NCBI GenBank assembly: GCA_002424645.1
Contig: DIKU01000064.1
Span: 27,495 to 90,493, forward strand
Direction: 5' to 3'
DNA length: 62,999 bases
DNA from: Pelobacter sp. UBA5610
GTDB lineage: Bacteria > Desulfobacterota > Desulfuromonadia > Desulfuromonadales > Syntrophotaleaceae
The position numbers and the translations under genes are program-made. Below the pieces are notes generated by a model, which worked only from the letters and a program-made list of their open reading frames with translations, was not told the origin of the DNA and did not search any database. Within the stretch, counting starts at the first letter, position 1. The number at the start of each line of letters is the position of its first letter. Shown here in pieces: positions 1 through 7,646 of this stretch.

Positions 1-1538
1 GGACTGAATTCCAGCCACACATCAGCATATTGCCCCCGTCCTCCCGACTGTTTTTTATACTTACTCTGCAATTTGGCACTACCGCGCAAGGTTTCACGAT
101 ACGGTACTTTGGGTTCATTGAGTTCAACCTCGACATTGAACTTGCGCTTGAGCTTTTCTATCGTGACTTCCACATGAACCTGCCCCATCCCTGACAGAAT
201 CAATTCGTGGGTTTCCTCATCGCGGACTAGCTGCAAAGTCGGATCTTCCTCGACCAGTCGCTGCAGGGAGGAATGAATTTTATCCTCATCATTCTTACTG
301 CGTGCCTCAAGCGCGAAGGAAATTACCGGTTTCATCGGTGCGGGGAAATCAAGGCGAATGGCGTTCGCACCGTCACACAGGGTGTCGCCGGTAACCGTTT
401 CCTTCAACTTGGCGACCGCCACAACCTCACCCGGCATAGCCGTATCAACCGCTACCTGTTTTTTACCAACCATCTTGAAAAGCTGTCCGATACGCTCCGC
501 ACTATCGCGATTGGCATTATAGGTCGTCGAATCAGACTTTAATTGCCCTGAATAAACACGTAACAGATTCAGCTTACCGGTATAAGGATCGCTGATGGTC
601 TTAAATACCAGCGCGGAAAAGGGTGCCTCGGCAATCGGCAGCCGTTCCACCATCTCTTCCGTCTTCGGCTTTATCCCAATAACTGCAGGGCGCTCCCCCG
701 GAGATGGCAGGCACAAATTGATGGCATCGAGCAAAAAAGATACGCCTCGATTGGCAGGGCCGCTGCCGCACAATACCGGGACAATATCTCCGGCCAGAGT
801 CGCAGCCCGCAATCCGGAGCGGATTTCATCCTCAGCCAGATCGTCTTCTTCAAGATACTTTTCCATCAGCACTTCATCGGTTTCAGCTGCTGCTTCCACC
901 AGGGCTATACGCTGAATCTGAGCCTCCTCCAGCAATTCGTCAGGAATTGCTACGGGCTCGACGCCGCCCTCAACCCCATCATTAAACAGATATGCTTGCA
1001 TGGTGATGAGATCAATCAGCCCCCGAAAGGAGCTTTCCGCGCCAATGGGCACAACCAGAGGTATGGCCCTTATCGACAAGGCTTCACTCATGGAAGCCAC
1101 AGCGTTATTGAAATTGGCCCGCTCGCGGTCCATTTTACTTACGAACGCAACCGCCGGAAGATGATACTCCCGCCCCCACTCCCATATCTTCTGGGTCTGG
1201 GTTTTAACTCCGGAAATAGCGGAGGCCAGTAACACCAGGCTGTCAACCACACGCAGAGAGTTGCGCGTATCGTGTAAAAAGTTTGCGAATCCCGGGGTGT
1301 CCAGGATGTTCAACTCATGCTCCTTCCATGGAAGGAAGCAGGAACTGACGTCGATAGAACTGGTCCGCTTGATCTCCTCAGGCTGATGATCCATTAACGA
1401 ACTGCCGTCATCGACCCGCCCCAGTCGATCTGTCACCCCGCTGCAGAACAGCATGGCCTCGACCAGGGAGGTCTTACCCGCCCCGCCGTGTGCAACAACT
1501 CCAAAATTCCTCAACCTTGCCGTGTCGTACTTTCCCAT
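1..1538 (-). CDS. EF-G-like translation factor GTPase, C-terminus cut by window edge
   Basis: The frame is open from an ATG at 1538 (SD GGGAGA just upstream) to the window edge: 512 codons of an expected ~690. It is an elongation factor G homologue. The P-loop reads AHGGAGKTSL, G3 reads DTPGF, G4 reads SKMD, and the domain IV loop GGRGQYADVW lies at the very end. Canonical EF-G has AHIDAGKTT and DTPGH, and a switch I with ITI. Here switch I is IKRTSSIDVS and the G3 His is Phe, which matches the EF-G-like (EF-G-2) subfamily rather than the main FusA. Family members bind ribosomes, but their role is less clear than that of FusA, so I give no symbol. It is the last gene of the minus cluster after coaX, 172 bases away. 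Confidence 0.85.
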   Translation of the reverse strand, partial: MGKYDTARLRNFGVVAHGGAGKTSLVEAMLFCSGVTDRLGRVDDGSSLMDHQPEEIKRTSSIDVSSCFLPWKEHELNILDTPGFANFLHDTRNSLRVVDSLVLLASAISGVKTQTQKIWEWGREYHLPAVAFVSKMDRERANFNNAVASMSEALSIRAIPLVVPIGAESSFRGLIDLITMQAYLFNDGVEGGVEPVAIPDELLEEAQIQRIALVEAAAETDEVLMEKYLEEDDLAEDEIRSGLRAATLAGDIVPVLCGSGPANRGVSFLLDAINLCLPSPGERPAVIGIKPKTEEMVERLPIAEAPFSALVFKTISDPYTGKLNLLRVYSGQLKSDSTTYNANRDSAERIGQLFKMVGKKQVAVDTAMPGEVVAVAKLKETVTGDTLCDGANAIRLDFPAPMKPVISFALEARSKNDEDKIHSSLQRLVEEDPTLQLVRDEETHELILSGMGQVHVEVTIEKLKRKFNVEVELNEPKVPYRETLRGSAKLQSKYKKQSGGRGQYADVWLEFS

Positions 1539-1710
1539 GGTATCTCCCTTCATTTTCCCCTCCGGGGAACGCGCTTGAGGATCACATCTCAGGAAACAAC
1601 GAACGCTGCGATGCACAAAACGGCATCGCTGCCTATGACATCGTATCGGCAGTCACCTGCCGGATTAAACATGAGGAAAAATCTTTCAGTCATGTGCCCG
1701 CTAAGGCGCA

Positions 1711-2478
1711 TTACCCTTTGTTGCGCAAATACAGGATACGTAAACCTTCCAGAGTCAGATCAGGATCTACCTCGTTTATGGTTTGAGTTTCATTGGCAAT
1801 CAGCGTGGCCAGACCGCCGGTGGCGACGACCAGAGGATCGTCGCGGGTCTCTTTTTTCATTCGTTCGACGATACCGTCGACCAATCCGACATAACCAAAA
1901 AAGAGTCCGGACTGAATACTGTTCACGGTATTTTTTGCCACCACGAAAGGAGGCTTACAAACTTCCACACGTGGTAATTTGCTGGCTTTTTCGAACAAGG
2001 CATCGGCACTGATCTTAAGCCCGGGGGCTATGGCGCCCCCCTGGTACTGGCCTTTGGCTGTCACGTAATCAAAGGTCGTGGCGGTACCGAAATCGACGAC
2101 GATCAGGCTGCGCTGCCAACGGGCAAAAGCGGCAACGGCATTGACAATGCGATCCGCTCCCACCTCCCGCGGGTTTTCGTAAAGGATAGGCATGCCGGTC
2201 TTGATACCGGGGCCTACCACATAGGGCAGGCGACCGACATATTTACTGCAAAGTGTTTCAATGGCCTGCAAAGTCGGCGGTACGACACTCGAAACAATGA
2301 CATCTTCAATGCGATCAAAAGAAACATTGGCAAGGCGTAATAATTCGTGCAAAAGCAAGGCATATTCATCACCGGTCCGACCCTTGTCGGTGGTAATCCG
2401 CCAATTGTGAGCCAATGTTTGTCCCTCATAAAGCCCTACCACGGTATTGGTATTGCCGACATCGATAACCAGCAGCAT
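1711..2478 (-). CDS. coaX: Type III pantothenate kinase
   Basis: This 255-residue cytoplasmic enzyme phosphorylates pantothenate with ATP, the first step of coenzyme A synthesis. The type III (ASKHA fold) motifs are visible: DVGNTNTVVG at the N-terminus for phosphate binding, GADRIVNAVAAF near residue 105, and DFGTATTFD near 130. The length is normal for the family. The ATG at 2478 has an AAAGGA SD five bases upstream. It lies 63 bases after birA in the same direction; the birA-coaX pairing is common in bacteria and ties two cofactor steps together. coaBC, the next dedicated CoA genes, lie far away at 51.7 kb. Confidence 0.95.
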   Translation of the reverse strand: MLLVIDVGNTNTVVGLYEGQTLAHNWRITTDKGRTGDEYALLLHELLRLANVSFDRIEDVIVSSVVPPTLQAIETLCSKYVGRLPYVVGPGIKTGMPILYENPREVGADRIVNAVAAFARWQRSLIVVDFGTATTFDYVTAKGQYQGGAIAPGLKISADALFEKASKLPRVEVCKPPFVVAKNTVNSIQSGLFFGYVGLVDGIVERMKKETRDDPLVVATGGLATLIANETQTINEVDPDLTLEGLRILYLRNKG

Positions 2479-2541
2479 AGTTTTCCTTTGAAATGTACGA
2501 TTTACACCGGCATCCTCATGGGGACACCGATAGAATACTTG

Positions 2542-3525
2542 TTACAGAGGCCTTACATCGCCAGCCAGGACACGTTCCGAAGAACCGTCGGTCAGTTCCA
2601 GCAACAGAGCGCCGTCACCGCCGAGTCCCTTTACGCAGCCAACCACCTTACGGTCCTGGAAATCAACTTCAACCATCCGGCCGGTCAGATCGAAGTACTC
2701 CAGCCAGGCGCCCAGTACGGCCTCAAAACCCTGCTTAAGGTAAAGAGCGTAAAGACTGTCCAGATGACGCAGCAGACTGCGGGTGAAATCCCGACGCGAT
2801 ATCGTCTGACCGCATTCCAGCATCATGGAAGTCGCAGGATAACGCAAATCATCGGGGAATTGCCCGGAGTCCATGTTGATATTGACCCCGATCCCCAAAA
2901 CAAGATAATGAATGCGCTCGGTTTCAGCATCCAACTCGTTTAAAAGGCCGGCAACCTTGCGACCACCCACCAGCACATCGTTGGGCCATTTGACCGTAAC
3001 CGTAAGATTTCCAATTTCGGATACGGCGCGGGCCACCGCGGCCGCCGACAAGAACGTTAACTGACTGGCATAACGCGGTGCCACCGGCGGTCGCACCAAC
3101 ACCGAAGCATAGACATTGACTCCCGGCGGCGAACACCACTTGCGTCCCAGGCGCCCCTTCCCGGCCGTCTGGCTATCAGCCAGCACCACGGTACCCTCTA
3201 TGGCTCCGGCTTTGCCCAATTCGTGAGCACGCAGATTGGTCGAGTCGGTCTCGGAACAATATACCACCTCTCGGCCAATGAGCGCGGTATCGAGATCGGC
3301 CTTCACCTCTTCAGGCAACAACAGATCAGGCGTCACCTGCAAACGATAGCCTTTTGAGGGCACGGCTTCAATGGCATACCCCAACAGCCTTAACTGTTCG
3401 ATCTTTTTCCACACGGCGGTTCGAGAAACCCCGAGAGCACGGCTAATCTGGGCCCCGGACACGAATCCGTCACCGGCATTGCGAAACAGAGCAAGTATGG
3501 TTGTGCGCGCATCCAGCACAGTCAT
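2542..3525 (-). CDS. birA: Biotin--protein ligase / biotin operon repressor
   Basis: This 327-residue bifunctional BirA-type protein attaches biotin to carboxylase carrier domains through biotinyl-5'-AMP. The first ~60 residues form a winged helix-turn-helix (AQISRALGVSRTAVWKKI), so it may also repress biotin genes. The catalytic core shows ETDSTN, GKGRLGRKW (adenylate-binding loop, a variant of GRGRRGR) and KWPNDV, followed by a C-terminal SH3-like domain. The ATG at 3525 follows a GGGG SD. The gene starts 9 bases after nadC ends, so the two are probably co-transcribed. No bio genes are in the window. Confidence 0.95.
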   Translation of the reverse strand: MTVLDARTTILALFRNAGDGFVSGAQISRALGVSRTAVWKKIEQLRLLGYAIEAVPSKGYRLQVTPDLLLPEEVKADLDTALIGREVVYCSETDSTNLRAHELGKAGAIEGTVVLADSQTAGKGRLGRKWCSPPGVNVYASVLVRPPVAPRYASQLTFLSAAAVARAVSEIGNLTVTVKWPNDVLVGGRKVAGLLNELDAETERIHYLVLGIGVNINMDSGQFPDDLRYPATSMMLECGQTISRRDFTRSLLRHLDSLYALYLKQGFEAVLGAWLEYFDLTGRMVEVDFQDRKVVGCVKGLGGDGALLLELTDGSSERVLAGDVRPL

Positions 3526-3534
3526 GGAACCCCG

Positions 3535-4359
3535 TTATTGAAAAAGCATGGAGATATCAACCGCCGGACTGGAATGGGTCAACGCGCCGACAGAAATAAG
3601 GTCAACCCCGGTTTCAGCGATATTACGCACTGTTTCAAGGGTTACACCACCAGATGCCTCGGTAATGGCACGCCCATTCACCAGACTTACTGCCTGGCGC
3701 AACGTATCAAGGTCCATGTTGTCCAGCATGATGACGTCCGCGCCAGCCGCCAATGCTTCCTCGACTTCAGTCAAATTGCGTGTTTCCACTTCGATACGCA
3801 AGGTATGGGGCGCGGTTTCGCGTGCCCGGGAAACCGCTACGGCAATACCGCCGGCAGCGGCCACATGGTTTTCCTTAATCAGAACACCATCGTAAAGGGA
3901 GGTACGATGGTTCCGTCCACCACCGACCCTGACGGCATACTTTTCAAGTACTCGCAGTCCGGGCGTGGTTTTGCGTGTGTCGACAACCGCTGCCCCCGTC
4001 CCTTCCAACTCTTTCACAAAAGCAGCCGTATGAGTTGCAACGCCGCTCATCCGCTGCATCAGATTCAGCGCAACACGCTCGCCCTGCAGCAAAATGGATG
4101 CCTCACCCTTGATCCATGCAAGGACATCCCCGCGCTGCACATGGCCGCCATCTTCGCGCAATTTTTCAAAGGCCACAGAAGGATCCAATAATGCGAAAAC
4201 CCGGCGGGCGACATCGATGCCGGCCAGTACAAAGTCTTGCTTGGCAACCAGCTCTGCCCGGGCCATGGTGCCCGGCGCAACAGTCGCCTGTGTGGTTATA
4301 TCCCCAAGACCGATATCTTCCTGCAGGGCGGTCCGGATAATACGTTCTATTTCAAACAT
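3535..4359 (-). CDS. nadC: Nicotinate-nucleotide pyrophosphorylase (carboxylating)
   Basis: Quinolinate phosphoribosyltransferase makes nicotinate mononucleotide from quinolinate and PRPP in de novo NAD synthesis. Signatures are QEDIGLGDITT at the N-terminus, DTRKTTPGLR, GGGRNHR and KENH in the active site, and VDLISVGALTHS at the end. I place the start at the ATG at 4359 (274 residues) because GGAG lies six bases upstream of it. An in-frame ATG at 4371 would overlap that SD. It is the first gene of the nadC-birA-coaX group. A perfect palindrome lies in the upstream intergenic region at 4507-4523. Confidence 0.95.
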   Translation of the reverse strand: MFEIERIIRTALQEDIGLGDITTQATVAPGTMARAELVAKQDFVLAGIDVARRVFALLDPSVAFEKLREDGGHVQRGDVLAWIKGEASILLQGERVALNLMQRMSGVATHTAAFVKELEGTGAAVVDTRKTTPGLRVLEKYAVRVGGGRNHRTSLYDGVLIKENHVAAAGGIAVAVSRARETAPHTLRIEVETRNLTEVEEALAAGADVIMLDNMDLDTLRQAVSLVNGRAITEASGGVTLETVRNIAETGVDLISVGALTHSSPAVDISMLFQ

Positions 4360-4506
4360 GCATGTCTCCATAAGCGGATTTAAAACAACTTTACATCAGT
4401 AACATCACGCTTTTATATATCATGGTCGCAGAAGGCCCCGCAACCCATAAAGCCCCATTTCCATGTTCTTTAGCCTTTACAAACCGGGGGTGTTCAGTTT
4501 AACAAT

Positions 4507-4523
4507 GGTCAAAATTTTTGACC
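4507..4523. promoter_or_regulatory. Perfect inverted repeat between nadC and the OmpA-type gene
   Basis: GGTCAAAA-T-TTTTGACC is an exact palindrome with 8-base arms around one central base. It sits between two divergent genes, about 150 bases upstream of nadC and 44 bases upstream of the lipoprotein start. It could be a repressor operator for either gene. It is too short, and lacks the T-run position, for a terminator. No regulator could be assigned. Confidence 0.4.
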
Positions 4524-4566
4524 CTTTTAAAACAGTCCTTCCATAGCCTTCACAGGAGGAAACACC

Positions 4567-5469
4567 GTGCGCATGACTCTTCAGCTCGTTGCAACCAGCC
4601 TGGCGCTGTTTTTTCTAACCACCGGCTGCGTCAGCCAATCCGTTTTCCAACGTAAATCCGATGAAGCCGATCATTATGCAGCCCTGAGTCGCAATCTGGA
4701 ACAAGACTATGCCAAGATCCTCGAACAGCAAAAACAAATGGCGCTCCGTTACGACGAAATTGCGCGACAAATGGAAGACGCCCGCGCCTCATCCGCCGCC
4801 CTGCGGCAGGACAATCTTCGCGCCAAAGCCGATATCGAGCGTCTGGAAAAAATCCTCGCCGACCGCAGCGACGAGACAGGTACAGCCATGACCGACCTGC
4901 GACAGACCATCGACCGACTCGAAGAGGAAAAACGCCAATTGACTGCGCAACTGGAACAGGAACACCTGGCACGACAGGCGCGTATCGCCCAGTTGAAAAC
5001 AACCTATGATGATCTGGTCGGCAAACTCGAAACCGAAATTAAACGCGGCGATGTCACCATTTCTGAATTACAGGGCCGCCTTACCGTCAACATGGTCGAA
5101 AAGATTTTATTCGATTCGGGCAAAGCTGAGATCAAACCTGCCGGCCTGAATATCCTTAAACGCATAGGCACCATCCTCAAAGATACCAGTGACAAAAACA
5201 TCCGGGTTGAAGGTCATACCGATAACATACCAATCAGTACACGGCTCAAGGACACCTACCCCTCCAACTGGGAGTTATCTTCCGCCCGCGCCGGAAGTGT
5301 GGTGCATTTCCTTCAGGAGATCCTGGAAATTCCCGGAGAACGGCTATCCATCTGTGCTTTCGGTCCGTACCAGCCCATCGCCGAGAATGCAACAAGCAGT
5401 GGAAGAGCTCAGAATCGACGTATCCAGATTGTTCTGATTCCAATGGAAAAATCGGAATCCAAACCTTGA
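4567..5469 (+). CDS. OmpA-family peptidoglycan-binding lipoprotein with coiled coil
   Basis: This 300-residue envelope protein begins with a hydrophobic signal ending in lipobox LTTGC (Cys about residue 21), so it is probably lipidated. Residues ~30-165 are charged and heptad-rich, a long coiled coil. Residues ~175-295 form an OmpA/MotB C-terminal domain with KILFDSGKAEIKP and VEGHTDNIPI, which binds diaminopimelate of peptidoglycan. The GTG at 4567 has AGGAGG seven bases upstream; an ATG two codons later is the alternative. The order of parts (lipid anchor, stalk, murein binder) suggests an outer-membrane-to-wall tether. It is not Pal, because it lacks tol neighbours and carries the coiled coil. 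Confidence 0.9.
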   Translation: MRMTLQLVATSLALFFLTTGCVSQSVFQRKSDEADHYAALSRNLEQDYAKILEQQKQMALRYDEIARQMEDARASSAALRQDNLRAKADIERLEKILADRSDETGTAMTDLRQTIDRLEEEKRQLTAQLEQEHLARQARIAQLKTTYDDLVGKLETEIKRGDVTISELQGRLTVNMVEKILFDSGKAEIKPAGLNILKRIGTILKDTSDKNIRVEGHTDNIPISTRLKDTYPSNWELSSARAGSVVHFLQEILEIPGERLSICAFGPYQPIAENATSSGRAQNRRIQIVLIPMEKSESKP

Positions 5470-5530
5470 TAATCCGCAAGCACGGTCACACTTGCCGCAA
5501 CGGGATAATTTTTAAAGCGTCATGAGAAAA

Positions 5531-5562
5531 AATGGCCGGACAATACATATTGTCCGGCCATT
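5531..5562 (-). terminator. Rho-independent terminator of the PhoU-like gene
   Basis: A perfect 14-base stem with a 4-base loop (AATGGCCGGACAAT / ATTGTCCGGCCATT) is followed on the minus strand by a run of T. It lies 35 bases past the stop of the PhoU-like gene. It may also stop plus-strand reading from the lipoprotein gene, though the T-run is weak in that direction. Confidence 0.85.
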
Positions 5563-5597
5563 GCGTTAAAACATCACAGCGTTTGAACGACCCCGCA

Positions 5598-6245
5598 TCA
5601 TAGAGTGTCACCTGCCATCTGGGAAACTTCCCGCAATAGTTGCGCCACAGAAATCTCGTGCTGTGCCATAATACGCAGGCAATCCAGAATCCCGAGATAA
5701 AGTGGTGCGGCATGGGGGGTACACAATCCCTCGATAAGACGCGCTTCGTGATCCGTGGCAAACTCGATGCAAAGACGGCACAATTGCGGCCCTCTATCTT
5801 CACTGATGTAGGTTTTGAGAATCTCGTTATCGGTTTTCAGAATATCTGCCAGAGCACGCAATATCTCCAGATGACCTTTAAACAAATCGTTTATCTGCGT
5901 ACATGCTTTTGGGGAAAATGGTATACCATCGCTGATTTGCCGTCGCAGCGGATGTGCCAACTCGCTGAGCGTTTCGGTCACGACCTGCAGATGAGACAGG
6001 ATACTGTGCAGTTTAATCGCCTTGACCTGATCTTTCCCGTTAACATGGCTCAGCAGATTATCAATCCGGTCTGTAGCAAGGGCGATCTCTTCTTCCACGA
6101 TCACCTTGTGATGCTCAACTTCGGCCAACATCTGCCGACACTGATGATTAAAAGCGCTTCGCGCCATCTCAACCATAATGGCTAAATTGTCGACCACAGC
6201 TCCAAACAGATCAAGCTCGTCTTTTACAGGTTCACTAAAGCCCAT
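5598..6245 (-). CDS. PhoU-like helical regulatory protein
   Basis: This 215-residue, probably all-helical protein has the repeating amphipathic pattern of the PhoU / DUF47 domain, with patches such as HHKVIVEEEIALATDRIDN and HEISVAQLLREV. Family members bind metal clusters and damp phosphate transport or signalling. No pst, phoR or Na/Pi symporter gene is nearby, and it stands alone between a terminator and an AT-rich upstream region. The ATG at 6245 has GAGAGG five bases upstream. The family assignment rests on overall pattern rather than a decisive motif. Confidence 0.6.
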   Translation of the reverse strand: MGFSEPVKDELDLFGAVVDNLAIMVEMARSAFNHQCRQMLAEVEHHKVIVEEEIALATDRIDNLLSHVNGKDQVKAIKLHSILSHLQVVTETLSELAHPLRRQISDGIPFSPKACTQINDLFKGHLEILRALADILKTDNEILKTYISEDRGPQLCRLCIEFATDHEARLIEGLCTPHAAPLYLGILDCLRIMAQHEISVAQLLREVSQMAGDTL

Positions 6246-6406
6246 ACAACCTCTCTCGCTGCCGCCATGAGTTACAAGTACCTCTTATTGCTATAATACC
6301 AAAACCTTTCCGACATGCTCTAGAAAGATTGTCTTTCCCCAAATAAATAGTATTTTTTTCTGACAACTGCTCGGACAGATCCTATAAACTAAGAGCAGAC
6401 TAAATC

Positions 6407-7159
6407 TTAACGTGTCAAAAACAGGGTTTCAAAGGCCACATAATGCTTCAATAATGGGGTTCCACCACCTTCGGAGATCACCCGAAATACGCTGTCGCAA
6501 TCAAGCACGCGAGCTCCCGATATCTGCGTCAGAGGGGTATTCGCAAACACCTCCGGGCATAACGGTGCAGAGGGACCGAGCAACACAACTCCCCGTGGTT
6601 TTCCCAATGAAGCAAATAAATCGTCCAGAGTACCGGTAATCAGGCTGGTCCCTGTAAGGATAGCCACATCACAGTTGCCAAGCACATTCTTGCCTTCTTG
6701 GGGTGTCAGGACTCCGGGGCGGGTTGAATCCAACTCAATAATATCCAATCGACACCCGTTCTGCTGCAATTTCTTCACAAGGGGGCCAAAATAACCAACC
6801 ATGGCAACATGATCCCTGGAGGTAATGCCCAATGGATCAAGAGCGTTACCGATATAGGCTCCGGGGTTGGGACTCGCGACCAAAGCATTCGCAGTCGCTA
6901 CGCCAAGTGCTCTCAGCAGAACATCCTCCCCGGCCAGACCGGCCAAAAGTTCTTCGGCAGGTTTGCCGCTTAATGTTCCGGCCGCTTGGAGATGCGTACA
7001 TCCCCCACCTTTATTGGATGGGGTCCAGGCGAGACCGGAACGGCCGTTGCTAAGTTTAACAGCCGAATAACCCAAGCCGATGCGAACTTCTTCAACTTCA
7101 AGATCGGTCGCCTTCGAAACCAGAATATCTAGAAGTTTTCTCTGAATCTTCAAAGTCAT
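6407..7159 (-). CDS. DUF4213/DUF364 protein (putative metal chelation)
   Basis: This 250-residue protein has an N-terminal DUF4213 enolase-like part (residues ~10-100; KATDLEVEEVRIGLGYSAVK) and a C-terminal Rossmann-like DUF364 domain. The latter carries VAMVGYFGPLV, DVAILTGTSLITGTLDDLF and VLLGPSAPL. The family is thought to handle heavy metals, and its members often sit near transporters, but no reaction is established. GGGAGG precedes the ATG at 7159 by four bases. The 487-base region upstream has a terminator-like hairpin with a competing hairpin (see 7356-7399), so expression may be controlled by attenuation. Confidence 0.8.
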   Translation of the reverse strand: MTLKIQRKLLDILVSKATDLEVEEVRIGLGYSAVKLSNGRSGLAWTPSNKGGGCTHLQAAGTLSGKPAEELLAGLAGEDVLLRALGVATANALVASPNPGAYIGNALDPLGITSRDHVAMVGYFGPLVKKLQQNGCRLDIIELDSTRPGVLTPQEGKNVLGNCDVAILTGTSLITGTLDDLFASLGKPRGVVLLGPSAPLCPEVFANTPLTQISGARVLDCDSVFRVISEGGGTPLLKHYVAFETLFLTR

Positions 7160-7355
7160 ACATCCTCCCTGGTTCTAATTGAACTGCTCGGATTCACTCC
7201 ATGCCCACCATTGCGTAAACGCTTTTCTAATCAACCATCAGTTCAAACCAGCAATCTAAATGTTTTTTTCGACCGGTAAGCCGCGCCATATTGCCTGGCG
7301 CAACAAATAGAGATGTTCCTCTATACAGGAATCGTATCTTTGAATTTAAAAAAGT

Positions 7356-7399
7356 GCCGCTGCAAGCACCATGAGCAAAGTTCATGACTTTGCAGCGGC
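7356..7399 (-). terminator. Terminator-like hairpin with a competing inner hairpin
   Basis: The outer stem GCCGCTGCAA / TTGCAGCGGC (10 bp, 7356-7365 with 7390-7399) is followed on the minus strand by AC and six T. Inside it, GCAAAGT / ACTTTGC (7375-7381 with 7387-7393) forms a 7-bp hairpin that shares bases 7390-7393 with the outer stem, so both cannot form fully. That is the geometry of an attenuator. No gene ends just upstream of it on the minus strand. Confidence 0.55.
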
Positions 7400-7472
7400 C
7401 AAGGGGGGGTAAGGTGCAACAACGCTTTGCTTCCACCATGCATGCAAAAAGGAAATCATCCGCAACACGGGT

Positions 7473-7487
7473 ATGTGTCAGACACAT
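7473..7487. promoter_or_regulatory. Perfect palindrome, possible operator
   Basis: ATGTGTC-A-GACACAT has 7-base arms around one base. It lies between the beta-barrel gene's terminator and the attenuator-like hairpin. It could be a repressor site or a small RNA stem. No matching promoter was found with confidence. Confidence 0.35.
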
Positions 7488-7603
7488 CGGAAGGTATAGC
7501 TTCGTTATGTAGCACCAGATATAACGCAGACTCACATAAATCGACGGTGCTTTCAATATCTTTTTATCGAGGAGAGCCAAAGAAGAAGCCAAAATAAAAA
7601 AAA

Positions 7604-7626
7604 CACCCCGGTGGCATGCCGGGGTG
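7604..7626 (-). terminator. Rho-independent terminator of the beta-barrel gene
   Basis: CACCCCGG / CCGGGGTG forms an 8-bp stem with a 7-base loop. On the minus strand it is followed by nine T. It starts 20 bases past the stop codon at 7647. Confidence 0.9.
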
Positions 7627-7646
7627 CAGACAATGAAAAGTCTTCG

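Larger units (their letters stand above)
7160..7646 (-). other. Non-coding region upstream of the DUF364 gene
   Basis: This 487-base stretch has no convincing gene. A 121-codon minus frame at 7227-7592 has no recognisable domain and a poor start. What can be seen, in minus reading order, is the terminator of the beta-barrel gene (7604-7626), a perfect palindrome (7473-7487), a terminator-like hairpin with a competing hairpin (7356-7399), and about 190 bases leading to the DUF364 start. It could be an attenuated 5' leader or a short RNA gene. Confidence 0.5.

Noticed and set aside
7227..7592. 121-codon minus-strand frame
   Set aside because: No domain, poor start, and it runs through both a palindrome and a terminator-like hairpin; more likely leader RNA.
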